Assembly: GCA_945873305.1 (NCBI GenBank)
Contig: CAMCCX010000021.1
Location: 1 to 38,066, forward strand
DNA from: Akkermansia muciniphila
Lineage (GTDB): Bacteria > Verrucomicrobiota > Verrucomicrobiia > Verrucomicrobiales > Akkermansiaceae
Length of the DNA: 38,066 nt
Direction: 5' to 3'
Shown: positions 7,874-15,044 of the stretch, piece by piece
How positions within the stretch are numbered: the stretch's first letter is position 1
How the letters are laid out: each line of letters starts with the position of its first letter
The notes under the pieces: generated by a model
Databases searched by the model: none
What the model saw: only the letters and a program-made list of their open reading frames with translations
Told to the model about the DNA's origin: nothing
Position numbers and translations under genes: made by a program

Positions 7874-9223
7874 TCACGCCGACGATCCGTCGCCCATGGA
7901 ATTCCGCCAGAAATCCAGCCGCTCCCGGATGCGTTTTTCCATCCCCTGGTCGCCGGGCTGATAGTAAATTTTCCCCTCCGGCAAATACGCCTGCGGAATG
8001 TAAGCGCCCTCGTAATCATGGGCGTAAAGATAGCGCATCGACTCCTCGGGCTCGCCGGACGCCGCGGCGATTTTCTTGCGGGTGTTCGTCCGCAAATGCA
8101 CCGGCACGGCGAGCGTGCGGCCGTTTTCCACGTCGTCCATCGCCCGGCCCAGCGCGGCGTAGGCGGTGTTGGATTTCGGCGCGGTCGCCAGATAGACGGT
8201 GGCGTGCGCCAGCGGAATCCTCCCCTCCGGCATGCCGATGAACTCGAACGCCGCGTGCGCGTCCATCGCCACCCGCAGCGCGTTGGAATCCGCCAGGCCG
8301 ATGTCCTCCGAAGCGGAAATCACCAGCCGCCGCGAGATGAAGCGCGGGTCCTCGCCGGCGTGCAGCATCTTCGCCAGCCAGTAGAGCGCGGCGTCCGGAT
8401 CGGAGCCGCGGATCGACTTGATGAAGGCGGAAATCGTGTCGTGATGCGCGTCGCCGTGCGCATCGTAAACCACCGCCTTGCGCTGGATGGATTCCTCCGC
8501 CACCGCCAACGTCAGACGCACCGCGCCGTCGTCATCGGGAGTGGTTAGGACCGCCAGCTCCAAGGCGCTCAACGCCTTTCTAACGTCGCCATCCGATTTC
8601 TCCGCCAAGTGCCGCAGCGCGGCGGGATCGGCGACCACGTGGTATGCTCCCAAACCCCGCTCCACATCGGCTAGGGCGCGCTCGAGCACGCCGATGACGT
8701 CATCCACCGGCACCGGCTCCAGCTGGAAAATCTGCGACCGCGAGACCAGCGGCGAGTTCACATGGAAATACGGGTTGTGCGTCGTCGCGCCGATGAACCT
8801 GACGACTCCGCGCTCGATGTGCGGCAGCAGCACGTCCTGCTGGGCTTTGTTGAAACGGTGGATCTCGTCGATGAACAGGATGGTCGTCTCGCCGCGCAAA
8901 TCCCGCCAGGTCCGCGCCTGGTCGATCTTCGCCCGGATCTCCGCGACGTTGGATTCCACGCCGTTGAGTGACTCGAAGCGCGAGCCGGTCGTCCGCGCGA
9001 TCACGCTGGCGAGCGTGGTTTTGCCGGTTCCTGGCGGGCCGTAGAAAATCAGCGAAGTGAAGCGATCCGACTCGATCGCCCGCCGCAGCAATTTCCCGGG
9101 AGCGAGAATATGTTGCTGCCCGGCCACCTCTTCAAGCGAGCGCGGCCGCATCCGCGCCGCCAAGGGCTCGGCGGGATTCGGCTTGTCGGCTAGGGCGGCG
9201 GGGGTGGTGAAAAGGTCGGACAC
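7874..9223 (-). CDS. rarA: replication-associated recombination protein A (AAA+ ATPase)
   Basis: RarA/MgsA is a clamp-loader-like AAA+ ATPase that acts at stalled replication forks. Walker A (GPPGTGKTT, residues 62-70), Walker B (ILFIDEIHRF from 115), sensor region (FIGATTHNPYFHVN) and the RarA C-terminal tetramerisation part (ASEDIGLADSNALRVA and YLPEGKIYYQPGDQG) are all present. The GTG at 9223 gives VSDLFTTPAAL, which fits the usual family N-terminus and 449 residues. Upstream in-frame starts at 9262 and 9316 add Arg/Trp-rich residues that do not look conserved. The gene runs convergent to the YwaF-like gene. Confidence 0.95.
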   Translation of the reverse strand: MSDLFTTPAALADKPNPAEPLAARMRPRSLEEVAGQQHILAPGKLLRRAIESDRFTSLIFYGPPGTGKTTLASVIARTTGSRFESLNGVESNVAEIRAKIDQARTWRDLRGETTILFIDEIHRFNKAQQDVLLPHIERGVVRFIGATTHNPYFHVNSPLVSRSQIFQLEPVPVDDVIGVLERALADVERGLGAYHVVADPAALRHLAEKSDGDVRKALSALELAVLTTPDDDGAVRLTLAVAEESIQRKAVVYDAHGDAHHDTISAFIKSIRGSDPDAALYWLAKMLHAGEDPRFISRRLVISASEDIGLADSNALRVAMDAHAAFEFIGMPEGRIPLAHATVYLATAPKSNTAYAALGRAMDDVENGRTLAVPVHLRTNTRKKIAAASGEPEESMRYLYAHDYEGAYIPQAYLPEGKIYYQPGDQGMEKRIRERLDFWRNSMGDGSSA

Positions 9224-9336
9224 GGCGGCTTTCCCGCACCATCGCCGCGCCACGCCGACCATTCCAGTCCATATTCCTCCCCGCGTTACCGGATTTCCAA
9301 CTTTCCTTAACTTCAAACCCCGATTTCGCCCTTTAT

Positions 9337-9376
9337 GGCCGATTTTGAGACCAGTTGGCCGGTTTTGGGACCACCA
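9337..9376. repeat. 20-base imperfect tandem repeat
   Basis: Two adjoining 20-base units, each starting GGCC, then GRTTTTGRGACCA; they differ at about five positions. The second unit overlaps the -35-like box of the proposed small RNA promoter, so it may be a binding site or a chance duplication. Confidence 0.5.
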
Positions 9377-9583
9377 AAAGCTTTCGTTATCCTGAATTTA
9401 AGGCAATTTGAATTCGTTCTGAGGCGCTTCGGTGCCGAAGAGCTCTCAGCCAAGAAGCCGAGTCCACACAAGTTCGTTTTTGATTTCCGGGGGGACGTCA
9501 ACCGATCAGGACAAAGCCGAGTGGCTCTGAAAGAAAGCGCGCGTTGTGAAATCCGGGGGGATATCCAACGCGCGCTTTTCTTT
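9365..9583 (+). ncRNA. candidate small RNA between the S41 protease gene and rarA
   Basis: This gene-poor stretch has the parts of a small transcript. A sigma-70-like promoter is visible (TTGGGA at 9365-9370, 17-base spacer, TATCCT at 9388-9393). A two-tier hairpin follows at 9419-9449 (CTGAG/CTCAG enclosing CTTCG/CGAAG). A strong rho-independent terminator closes it at 9534-9583. The expected RNA is about 180 nt. Two near-copies of a 23-base motif with a run of six G lie at 9481 and 9547. No known RNA family is recognised. An 85-residue open frame on the same strand (9335-9592) has no recognisable protein. The stretch could instead be only the 3' UTR of the S41 gene read on the other strand. 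Confidence 0.35.
9534..9583. terminator. strong bidirectional terminator
   Basis: The ten-base arms GCGCGCGTTG (9537-9546) and CAACGCGCGC (9566-9575) pair perfectly and are flanked by AAA on the left and TTTTCTTTT on the right. It works as a terminator on the forward strand, and on the reverse strand, where TTTCTTTC follows, it can serve the S41 protease gene. Confidence 0.8.
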
Positions 9584-9595
9584 TGTCCATGAGCA

Positions 9596-9610
9596 GGGAC
9601 GAGACGTCCC
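9596..9610. repeat. AGA-triloop hairpin at a gene 3' end
   Basis: The arms GGGACG and CGTCCC enclose the loop AGA. It lies seven bases from the stop of the S41 gene. Four other hairpins in the window share the CG-AGA-CG or CTG-AGA-CAG core. Confidence 0.65.
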
Positions 9611-9616
9611 CGCCCC

Positions 9617-10819
9617 CTAGAAAACCCTGACCGCCGCGGCAATCACCGGATCTTCCCACGCCTCGATAATTTTGCGCTCCTCAGGATTCAGCGCGTCGAT
9701 CTGGCAGCGTTTGGCGAAATTCGCGCGGCCCGTGTCGTCGATGACCACCGCGATGTCCGGCGTGATGCCCTTGCGATGAGGCGTGTTTCCCGATGGCGTG
9801 TGATAGGTGGCGATGGTGAGTCGCAACGCCGTGCCGCCGCCCATCGGGATGATGTTTTGCACCGAGCCCTTGCCGTAGCTGACCTCGCCGACGACGGTGG
9901 CGCGCTTCAAATCCTGGAGTGCGCCCGCGGTGAGTTCCGAGGCGGAGGCGGACATCCGGTCGAGCAGGACGACGAGCGGATAGTCACGTTTGCGGCGCTG
10001 GCGGTCCGGGGTTTTGAGCGGCTCCGCGGATTCCCCTTCCCGGCCGCGGGTGGTGACGACGGCGGTGTTGGGCGGCAGGAAAAGGCCGAGAATTTTCACG
10101 GTTTCATTCAAATCGCCGCCGCCGTTTTCGCGGAGATCAAAGACGAGGGATTTCATGCCGCGGTCTTCGAGTTCGTCGAGGGCGGCTTCCATTTCACGGG
10201 CGCAGCCGCTGCCGAAAGTCGCCAGGCGGACATAGCCAAGCCCGCTTTCCTTGTTCCAGATTTTCGACTCGGCGACCGACCGCTGTTCCACCACGCGATG
10301 AACGAGCGCGACCTCGAACGCCTGCGGAGCGGCCGGCGACTTGAGCAAAAAACGGCTGGTCTCGCCCGCGGCACGGCGCAGCGGTCCGAGCAACTCGGAG
10401 AAATCCACGCCCTGGGTTTTCCGCCCGTCGATTTCCAACAGCCCCGAGCCGGGCAGAACCCCGGCCAGCGCCGCCGCGCCCAGCGATGAAACGGCGGCGA
10501 TGTAAGGCCCGTCATCGCGCAATCCCAAGCTGATCCCGAGCGACGGCAACTCCGGATTGAGGTCCTTGTTCTCCTGCATCTGCCGGGCCATTTCCGGGTG
10601 AATGAACGACGAGTGCGGATCGAGGCTGGCGAGCATTCCTTCCAGCGCGTGGTTGACCAGCCGGTCGTAAGCCAGCCGGTCCACATCCGGGTGTCGCTTG
10701 CGGACCGCTTCCAGAACTTCCACGAACCGCTCGATCGCCGGGTAAGCCGCCTCGTCGGGATCAGGCGGCGCGGCGAAAGCGACCGAGCTGATTCCGCAGA
10801 GCAAACAGACGAATTTCAT
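9617..10819 (-). CDS. S41 family carboxy-terminal processing protease
   Basis: A 400-residue secreted serine protease of the CtpA/Prc type. Residues 1-17 (MKFVCLLCGISSVAFAA) form a signal peptide, which fixes the ATG at 10819; the frame is open much further upstream but that part is not protein-like. A PDZ-like segment covers about residues 90-170 (GISLGLRDDGPYIAAVSSLG). The catalytic Ser-Lys dyad is S292 (SASELTAGALQD) and K317 (SYGKGSVQ), with the expected 25-residue spacing. The substrate is probably a periplasmic protein C-terminus; the exact target cannot be inferred. The long gap upstream contains a candidate structured RNA on the other strand. Confidence 0.93.
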   Translation of the reverse strand: MKFVCLLCGISSVAFAAPPDPDEAAYPAIERFVEVLEAVRKRHPDVDRLAYDRLVNHALEGMLASLDPHSSFIHPEMARQMQENKDLNPELPSLGISLGLRDDGPYIAAVSSLGAAALAGVLPGSGLLEIDGRKTQGVDFSELLGPLRRAAGETSRFLLKSPAAPQAFEVALVHRVVEQRSVAESKIWNKESGLGYVRLATFGSGCAREMEAALDELEDRGMKSLVFDLRENGGGDLNETVKILGLFLPPNTAVVTTRGREGESAEPLKTPDRQRRKRDYPLVVLLDRMSASASELTAGALQDLKRATVVGEVSYGKGSVQNIIPMGGGTALRLTIATYHTPSGNTPHRKGITPDIAVVIDDTGRANFAKRCQIDALNPEERKIIEAWEDPVIAAAVRVF

Positions 10820-10887
10820 GACCGCAGAGGTAACATTTGCAGCTGCGGGCGATAGAGAAAAAATGATCTTCCGGCAGCATCGATTTT

Positions 10888-11112
10888 TAAAATAATTTCG
10901 GTTGCGGGAAGGCGGGCTCGCGGTAGTCTGCTGACGACTGCTGTGTACGACTATTTTGGTAGCTGGCCCGAACCGATATGATTGAACCGGGGTCATCTTC
11001 CGATGGACGATGTCACGCCTTTTCAGGAAGACGGAAACCCATTGGACGACCCCACTTATTGAGTTTACGGAACGTGGCTCACAGCGCCAAGGACGGCACA
11101 GCGGTCTTCTTT
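10888..11112 (+). ncRNA. candidate structured RNA or leader upstream of the YycJ-like gene
   Basis: The 337 bases between the two divergent starts hold no protein gene. A TAAAAT box (10888-10893) is followed by sequence with nested complementarity. GCTGTG (10940-10945) can pair with CACAGC at 11080-11085 or 11097-11102, GGGGTC (10989-10994) pairs with GACCCC (11048-11053), and small hairpins AGTC/GACT (10925-10939) and CATC/GATG (near 10995-11005) also form. It ends in TCTTCTTTTTT at 11103-11112, 45 bases before the downstream ATG. It could be an independent RNA of 6S-like size (about 210 nt) or an attenuating 5' leader. No family motif was recognised. Confidence 0.3.
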
Positions 11113-11156
11113 TTTCATGGCTTGATTTTACCTGGCCCGCCATGGTCTCGCGCGTG

Positions 11157-11933
11157 ATGCGATTTGCAGTGCTGGGCAGCGGGAGCGGAGGAAATGCGGC
11201 GGTCGTCGAGTGCGGCGGGCTGCGGCTGATGATCGATGCGGGATTAAGCGCGAAGCAGTTGTCGCTGCGGCTCCAACAGGTGGGAGTCGATCCCGCGTCG
11301 CTGGACGGGATTTTGCTCACCCACGAGCACGGCGACCACGTCCGCGGGCTGAAGGTTTTCCTCAAACAGAATCCGGTGCCGGTGTTCACCACGCCGGCCA
11401 CGGCGCGGGTCGTGCGGGAAAGCGGGATCGAGGGCGGGACATGGAAATTCTTCGAAGCGGGCCAGGTGTTCGCCATCGGCGGCATCGCGGTGGAGACCTT
11501 CGCGATCCAGCACGACGCGGTGGACCCGGTGGGCTTCGTGGTCGGGCATGACACGCGGCGGCTGGGATTTCTATCCGACGCGGGGTTCGTCACCCGCAGC
11601 ATGACCGAGCGGCTGCGCGGGCTGGACGGGATTTTCGTGGAGGCCAACTACGACGAGGGCCTGCTGGAGGCGGACACCAAACGGCCGTGGTCCATCAAGC
11701 AGCGGATCAGTTCGCGGCACGGGCATTTGTCAAACGGCCAGGTCACCGAGTTGATCCGCGACATCGCCCATCCGGCGCTGGGGCGAGTGGTGCTCGGCCA
11801 CTTGAGCTCGGACTGCAACACGCCGGACACGATTCTATCCATGCTGCGGAGCTGCTTGGCGGAACTGGGCCACGGCCACATCGGCCTGCACTGCGCGGGC
11901 CAGCACGAGCCGACGGATTGGTTTCAATTTTAG
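11157..11933 (+). CDS. YycJ/WalJ-like metallo-beta-lactamase-fold hydrolase
   Basis: A 258-residue cytosolic MBL-fold protein beginning MRFAVLGSGSGGNAAVVE, with the metal site THEHGDH at 55-61 and later FLSDAGFVTRS and LGHLSSDCNTPD. This is the pattern of the YycJ/WalJ family, small exonuclease-like phosphodiesterases linked to DNA mismatch repair in some bacteria and encoded beside the WalRK system in Firmicutes; here no such neighbour exists. ATG 11157 is preferred; ATG 11142 would add MVSRV. The stop overlaps the convergent TauE/SafE gene by four bases (11930-11933), so the two genes end in each other. Confidence 0.88.
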   Translation: MRFAVLGSGSGGNAAVVECGGLRLMIDAGLSAKQLSLRLQQVGVDPASLDGILLTHEHGDHVRGLKVFLKQNPVPVFTTPATARVVRESGIEGGTWKFFEAGQVFAIGGIAVETFAIQHDAVDPVGFVVGHDTRRLGFLSDAGFVTRSMTERLRGLDGIFVEANYDEGLLEADTKRPWSIKQRISSRHGHLSNGQVTELIRDIAHPALGRVVLGHLSSDCNTPDTILSMLRSCLAELGHGHIGLHCAGQHEPTDWFQF

Positions 11934-12670
11934 GGGAACGTCCGCCAAATCACGAAAGCGGCGGTGCACAACACCAGCCCCGCGAACGCAAGACGCAAGG
12001 TCCTTTCCGGAACCCGCGACGCCATTTTCCCGCCCGCCAAAACCCCGGTAACAGCGATCAACGAGAACACCGCCGCCAACAACCAGGGCGTGGGAGCCTC
12101 GCCGAGATGGCTGACAAATCCCGACGCGGAATTGGCCGCGATGATGGCGAGCGAGGTGCCGGTGGCCACGCGGATCGGCAGGCGCGCGAATTTCACCAGC
12201 GCGGGCATCAGCAGGAAACCGCCGCCCACGCCGAGAAATCCGGTGAGAATCCCGACTCCCGCGCCGGCGAGCAGGCATCGCGCCGGGTGACACTCCGGCT
12301 CCGGCTGAAGCAGGGATTTCCGCGGCACCAGCATCCGGATTCCTAACACGACCATCAGCGCCGCGAAAAAAAGCATGAGCGCAGCCGGCGGAACCAAGGG
12401 TGTCAACTTCGCGCCAAGCACCGCGCCCGCCATGCCGGAAAGGGCGAACATGCCGGCGGCTTTGAAATACACCTCCCCCGCCCTCGCGCGCTGCCAGGCC
12501 CCGGCCAGCGCCGACGCGCCGACGATGAACAAACTCAGCCCCACCGCCTCGCGCGGCGGAATCCCCGCCAGATAGACCAGCACCGGCAAGGTCAGGATGC
12601 TGCCGCCCGAACCCGTCAATCCGAGCGCGAGCCCGATGCCGACCGCACCTAGCAGCGCCAGGGCGTTCAT
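11930..12670 (-). CDS. TauE/SafE family (TSUP) sulfite/organosulfonate exporter
   Basis: A 246-residue inner-membrane protein with about seven to eight hydrophobic segments arranged as two homologous halves. The glycine motifs GLALGLTGSGGSILTLPVLV near the start and GVGILTGFLGVGGGFLLMPA in the middle are the internal repeats of the TSUP family. It starts within the stop of the MBL-rhodanese gene (ATGA overlap at 12667-12670), so it is translationally coupled to a persulfide-handling enzyme. By that context it most likely exports sulfite or thiosulfate made when persulfides are oxidised; the substrate is inferred from context only. Confidence 0.92.
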   Translation of the reverse strand: MNALALLGAVGIGLALGLTGSGGSILTLPVLVYLAGIPPREAVGLSLFIVGASALAGAWQRARAGEVYFKAAGMFALSGMAGAVLGAKLTPLVPPAALMLFFAALMVVLGIRMLVPRKSLLQPEPECHPARCLLAGAGVGILTGFLGVGGGFLLMPALVKFARLPIRVATGTSLAIIAANSASGFVSHLGEAPTPWLLAAVFSLIAVTGVLAGGKMASRVPERTLRLAFAGLVLCTAAFVIWRTFP

Positions 12671-14079
12671 GATTTCAGGTCTGCGTGGATTTCAGCGTAA
12701 CCGCCATCGACATGCACGACATCGCGGCCCTGGCTGGCCAGATAGGCGGCGGCGATGCCGGCCCGCAGGCCGCTGCCGCACTGAACGAACAGCGGCGAAC
12801 CGGACGGCACTTCATCGAGCCGCGCGGCGAGCCGCGTGTAGGCGATGTTCTTCGCGCCGACGACGTGGCCGGCGGCGAATTCATCCGCTCCGCGCACGTC
12901 GAGCACGTGCTTGCCGGCTTGGAGTTCACGCGTGGAAATTCTCGGATAGCTGGAAACGAGATCGCTGGCGGATAGAACTTCGTTGACTGGAATCCACGCT
13001 TCCACCCGGTCCAGCCCGATGCGGACCAACTGGCGCACCGCTTCGTCCAGCTGCGCCTCGTTTTCCACGACCAGCAGGATTCGGGCGGCTTCATCGACAT
13101 AAGATCCGGCGGCGACGGGCAGCTTGCCGCCGGGCATCGGCGCGAAAAGCGAGCCACGCAAATGTTTCTCCGCGAAGGCCGCGCGGTCCGCCCGCAGGTC
13201 GAGAACGACCCGGTCCTTTTGCCCGATCCAAGAGCCGAGCTGGTCCGCGGCGATCCGGCTTGGGACAGGGAGCTTGCCATCCGGCAACAGCGCGGGACCG
13301 AGGCGGTTGTCGCGCTTCATCCGGGCGAAATAGCGCGGCGGCTCAGGCTGGCCGTGAAGGATGTCGCTCACGAACTTGTCCTCGCCGGCGGTCAGCGCCT
13401 CGCGGAAGGCCGGATTGAATTTCCGTTCGTAGCCGAGAACGCTGTTAGGAATCGCGCCGAGCGCCTTGCCGCAAGCGCTGCCCGCACCGTGCGCGGGAAG
13501 GATTTGCAGATGCGCCGGCAAGTCCGCCGTCGCCCGCAGGCTGGCGTAAAGCGTCCGCGCGCTGGGCTCCATCGCGCCCGCCTGGCCGGCGGCGCTCTCC
13601 AACAGGTCCGGGCGGCCGACGTCGCCGACGAAGATGAAATCGCCGGTCAGCAAGGCCATCGGCTCGTCCGCGCCGCCGCCGGTGTCGGTGACCAGAAAGC
13701 TCATGTGCTCGGGCGTGTGGCCGGGAGTTAGAAGCGCCTTGAACTCGATGTTGCCGACGCGGAAGACATCGCCGTGTTTGAGAAAACGGGCGTTGGCACG
13801 GCCTTTCGCCCACTCGAACTGCCAGTCCGGCCCGCCTTCTTCCGAGAGATAGCCGGTCACGCCGTGGCGCTCCATCAGCTCGCGGGCACCGCTCAGGTAA
13901 TCGGCGTGGATGTGGGTGTCCGCGACGGCGGTGATGCGCAGGTCATTGTCCGCGGCGACCTGGAAATAGCGGTCGAGATCGCGCTCGGGGTCAACGAGGA
14001 CCGCCTCGCCCGTGCGTTGGCAGCCGATGAGATAGGCGTTCTGTGCGAGCGCTGAATCGGTGATTTGACGGAGGAACAT
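12667..14079 (-). CDS. MBL-fold persulfide dioxygenase-like / rhodanese fusion
   Basis: A 470-residue protein with an N-terminal ETHE1-like metallo-beta-lactamase domain and two rhodanese domains. The iron site begins THIHADYLSG (55-64) and continues with TPGHTPEHMSF and LLTGDFIFVGDVGRPDL. The first rhodanese repeat (around DRVVLDLRADRAAF) has ILLVVENEAQ where the active-site loop should be and lacks the cysteine. The second has an intact loop VQCGSGLRAG. The architecture resembles CstB-type enzymes, which oxidise persulfides to sulfite and thiosulfate. It is the middle gene of a three-gene reverse operon, 18 bases after the rhodanese-DUF2892 gene and overlapping the exporter. Confidence 0.9.
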   Translation of the reverse strand: MFLRQITDSALAQNAYLIGCQRTGEAVLVDPERDLDRYFQVAADNDLRITAVADTHIHADYLSGARELMERHGVTGYLSEEGGPDWQFEWAKGRANARFLKHGDVFRVGNIEFKALLTPGHTPEHMSFLVTDTGGGADEPMALLTGDFIFVGDVGRPDLLESAAGQAGAMEPSARTLYASLRATADLPAHLQILPAHGAGSACGKALGAIPNSVLGYERKFNPAFREALTAGEDKFVSDILHGQPEPPRYFARMKRDNRLGPALLPDGKLPVPSRIAADQLGSWIGQKDRVVLDLRADRAAFAEKHLRGSLFAPMPGGKLPVAAGSYVDEAARILLVVENEAQLDEAVRQLVRIGLDRVEAWIPVNEVLSASDLVSSYPRISTRELQAGKHVLDVRGADEFAAGHVVGAKNIAYTRLAARLDEVPSGSPLFVQCGSGLRAGIAAAYLASQGRDVVHVDGGYAEIHADLKS

Positions 14080-14097
14080 GGTGGCGGGGGTTGGAGG

Positions 14098-14649
14098 TTA
14101 AATCGCACACGAGTTGCCGACACACTTGGTGCCGGAGCGCTGGTTCCATGGCATTTTCGCCAAAACCATCGCCATGCCGCACCAATCGGTGACCCCGGCG
14201 AAGACCAGGCCGGCGCCGACGAAGGCGCTGAGGCCGTAGAAACCGGGATGCACCCAGGTGCCGAGAATCACACCGAGCAGCACCAGCGACCCGGCGGCGA
14301 TGCGCACCTGGCGCTCTAGCGAAACCGCCTTCGCGCCGCGCTCCACCGGCAGTCCGGCGCTTTCCCAAGCGGCCACGCCGCCATCGAGGATGACGAGATT
14401 CCCGCATCCCGCGGCGTGGAGTTTTTGATAGGCCTGCTCGGCGCGTTTGCCGCTGCGGCAGATGAGCACGCACTGCCCGGCTCCGCTGGCGGCGGACTTG
14501 ACGGCGTCGGCATCGAGTCGGTCGAGCGGCATCAATTGCGAGCCGGGGATGTGGACCTCCCCGTGCTCGGCGGGCGTGCGGACATCGATGAGGGAAACGG
14601 GTTTGCCGGATTGGATTTCGGCGTTAAGTTGTGTGGCTTGAATTTTCAT
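14098..14649 (-). CDS. rhodanese domain protein with C-terminal DUF2892 membrane segment
   Basis: A 183-residue protein. The N-terminal rhodanese domain carries LIDVRTPAEHGEVHIPGS and the active-site loop CRSGKR with C64. The C-terminal part (about 110-170) has two hydrophobic segments ending in DWCGMAMVLAKMPWN, typical of DUF2892. The pairing resembles E. coli YgaP, a membrane-tethered sulfurtransferase. It is the promoter-proximal gene of the sulfur operon and diverges from an ArsR-family regulator. Expected role: receive sulfane sulfur at the membrane and hand it to the downstream dioxygenase; this is inferred from gene order. Confidence 0.9.
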   Translation of the reverse strand: MKIQATQLNAEIQSGKPVSLIDVRTPAEHGEVHIPGSQLMPLDRLDADAVKSAASGAGQCVLICRSGKRAEQAYQKLHAAGCGNLVILDGGVAAWESAGLPVERGAKAVSLERQVRIAAGSLVLLGVILGTWVHPGFYGLSAFVGAGLVFAGVTDWCGMAMVLAKMPWNQRSGTKCVGNSCAI

Positions 14650-14664
14650 TGGCGCGAGTTACAA

Positions 14665-14717
14665 AATAACCGTATCACCACATAGTTATTCTTGCAACAT
14701 TATTTTCACGTGATACG
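14665..14717. promoter_or_regulatory. inverted repeats in the divergent arsR/rhodanese promoter region
   Basis: Two interlocking inverted repeats lie in the 77 bases between the divergent genes. AATAAC (14665-14670) pairs with GTTATT (14685-14690) across 14 bases. CGTATCAC (14671-14678) pairs with GTGATACG (14710-14717). The region is AT-rich compared with its surroundings. ArsR-family repressors bind such dyads, so this is the likely operator for autoregulation and for the sulfur operon. On the reverse strand a TTGCAA box (14692-14697) lies 17 bases from a weak TACGGT box, a possible operon promoter. Confidence 0.5.
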
Positions 14718-14726
14718 CCTTTGTTC

Positions 14727-15044
14727 GTGAAACTTCAACCCGCCGAACTCGAACGCGTCGCCGACTTGTTCCGCGCCTTCGCCGAACCCACGCGATTAGC
14801 GATCGTCCAGGAACTGAAAGCCGGCGAGCTGAGCGTCTCGGAAATCGTCGGGCTGCTGCCGACGAGCCAGGCCAACGTCTCCAAACAACTCAAAGTGCTC
14901 TATGACGCCGGGCTCCTGACCCGCCGCAAGCAGGGGACGCAGGTGCTCTACGCGATCGCCGAGCCGATGGTCTTCGAGCTTTGCAAGATCGCCTGCGACA
15001 AGCTGAACCGGGATGCCGCGAGACCCGCCAAGTTGAAATTCTAA
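14727..15044 (+). CDS. ArsR/SmtB family transcriptional regulator, probably sulfide-responsive
   Basis: A 105-residue winged-helix repressor. The helix-turn-helix is visible as LSVSEIVGLLPTSQANVSKQLKVL, followed by the wing RRKQGTQVLYAI. The metal motif ELCVCDL of arsenic/cadmium sensors is missing. The only cysteines are C86 and C90 in the C-terminal helix (FELCKIACDK), so sensing, if thiol-based, would use this i/i+4 pair rather than the widely spaced pair of BigR/SqrR. It diverges from the rhodanese operon, which points to persulfide or sulfide response. The GTG at 14727 is preferred to a TTG at 14721. Its stop overlaps the next convergent gene by four bases. Confidence 0.88.
   Translation: MKLQPAELERVADLFRAFAEPTRLAIVQELKAGELSVSEIVGLLPTSQANVSKQLKVLYDAGLLTRRKQGTQVLYAIAEPMVFELCKIACDKLNRDAARPAKLKF

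Noticed and set aside
9335-9592. 85-residue forward protein in the gap after the S41 gene
   Set aside because: No recognisable family, and the same bases carry a terminator stem, a second hairpin and direct repeats, which better fit an RNA.
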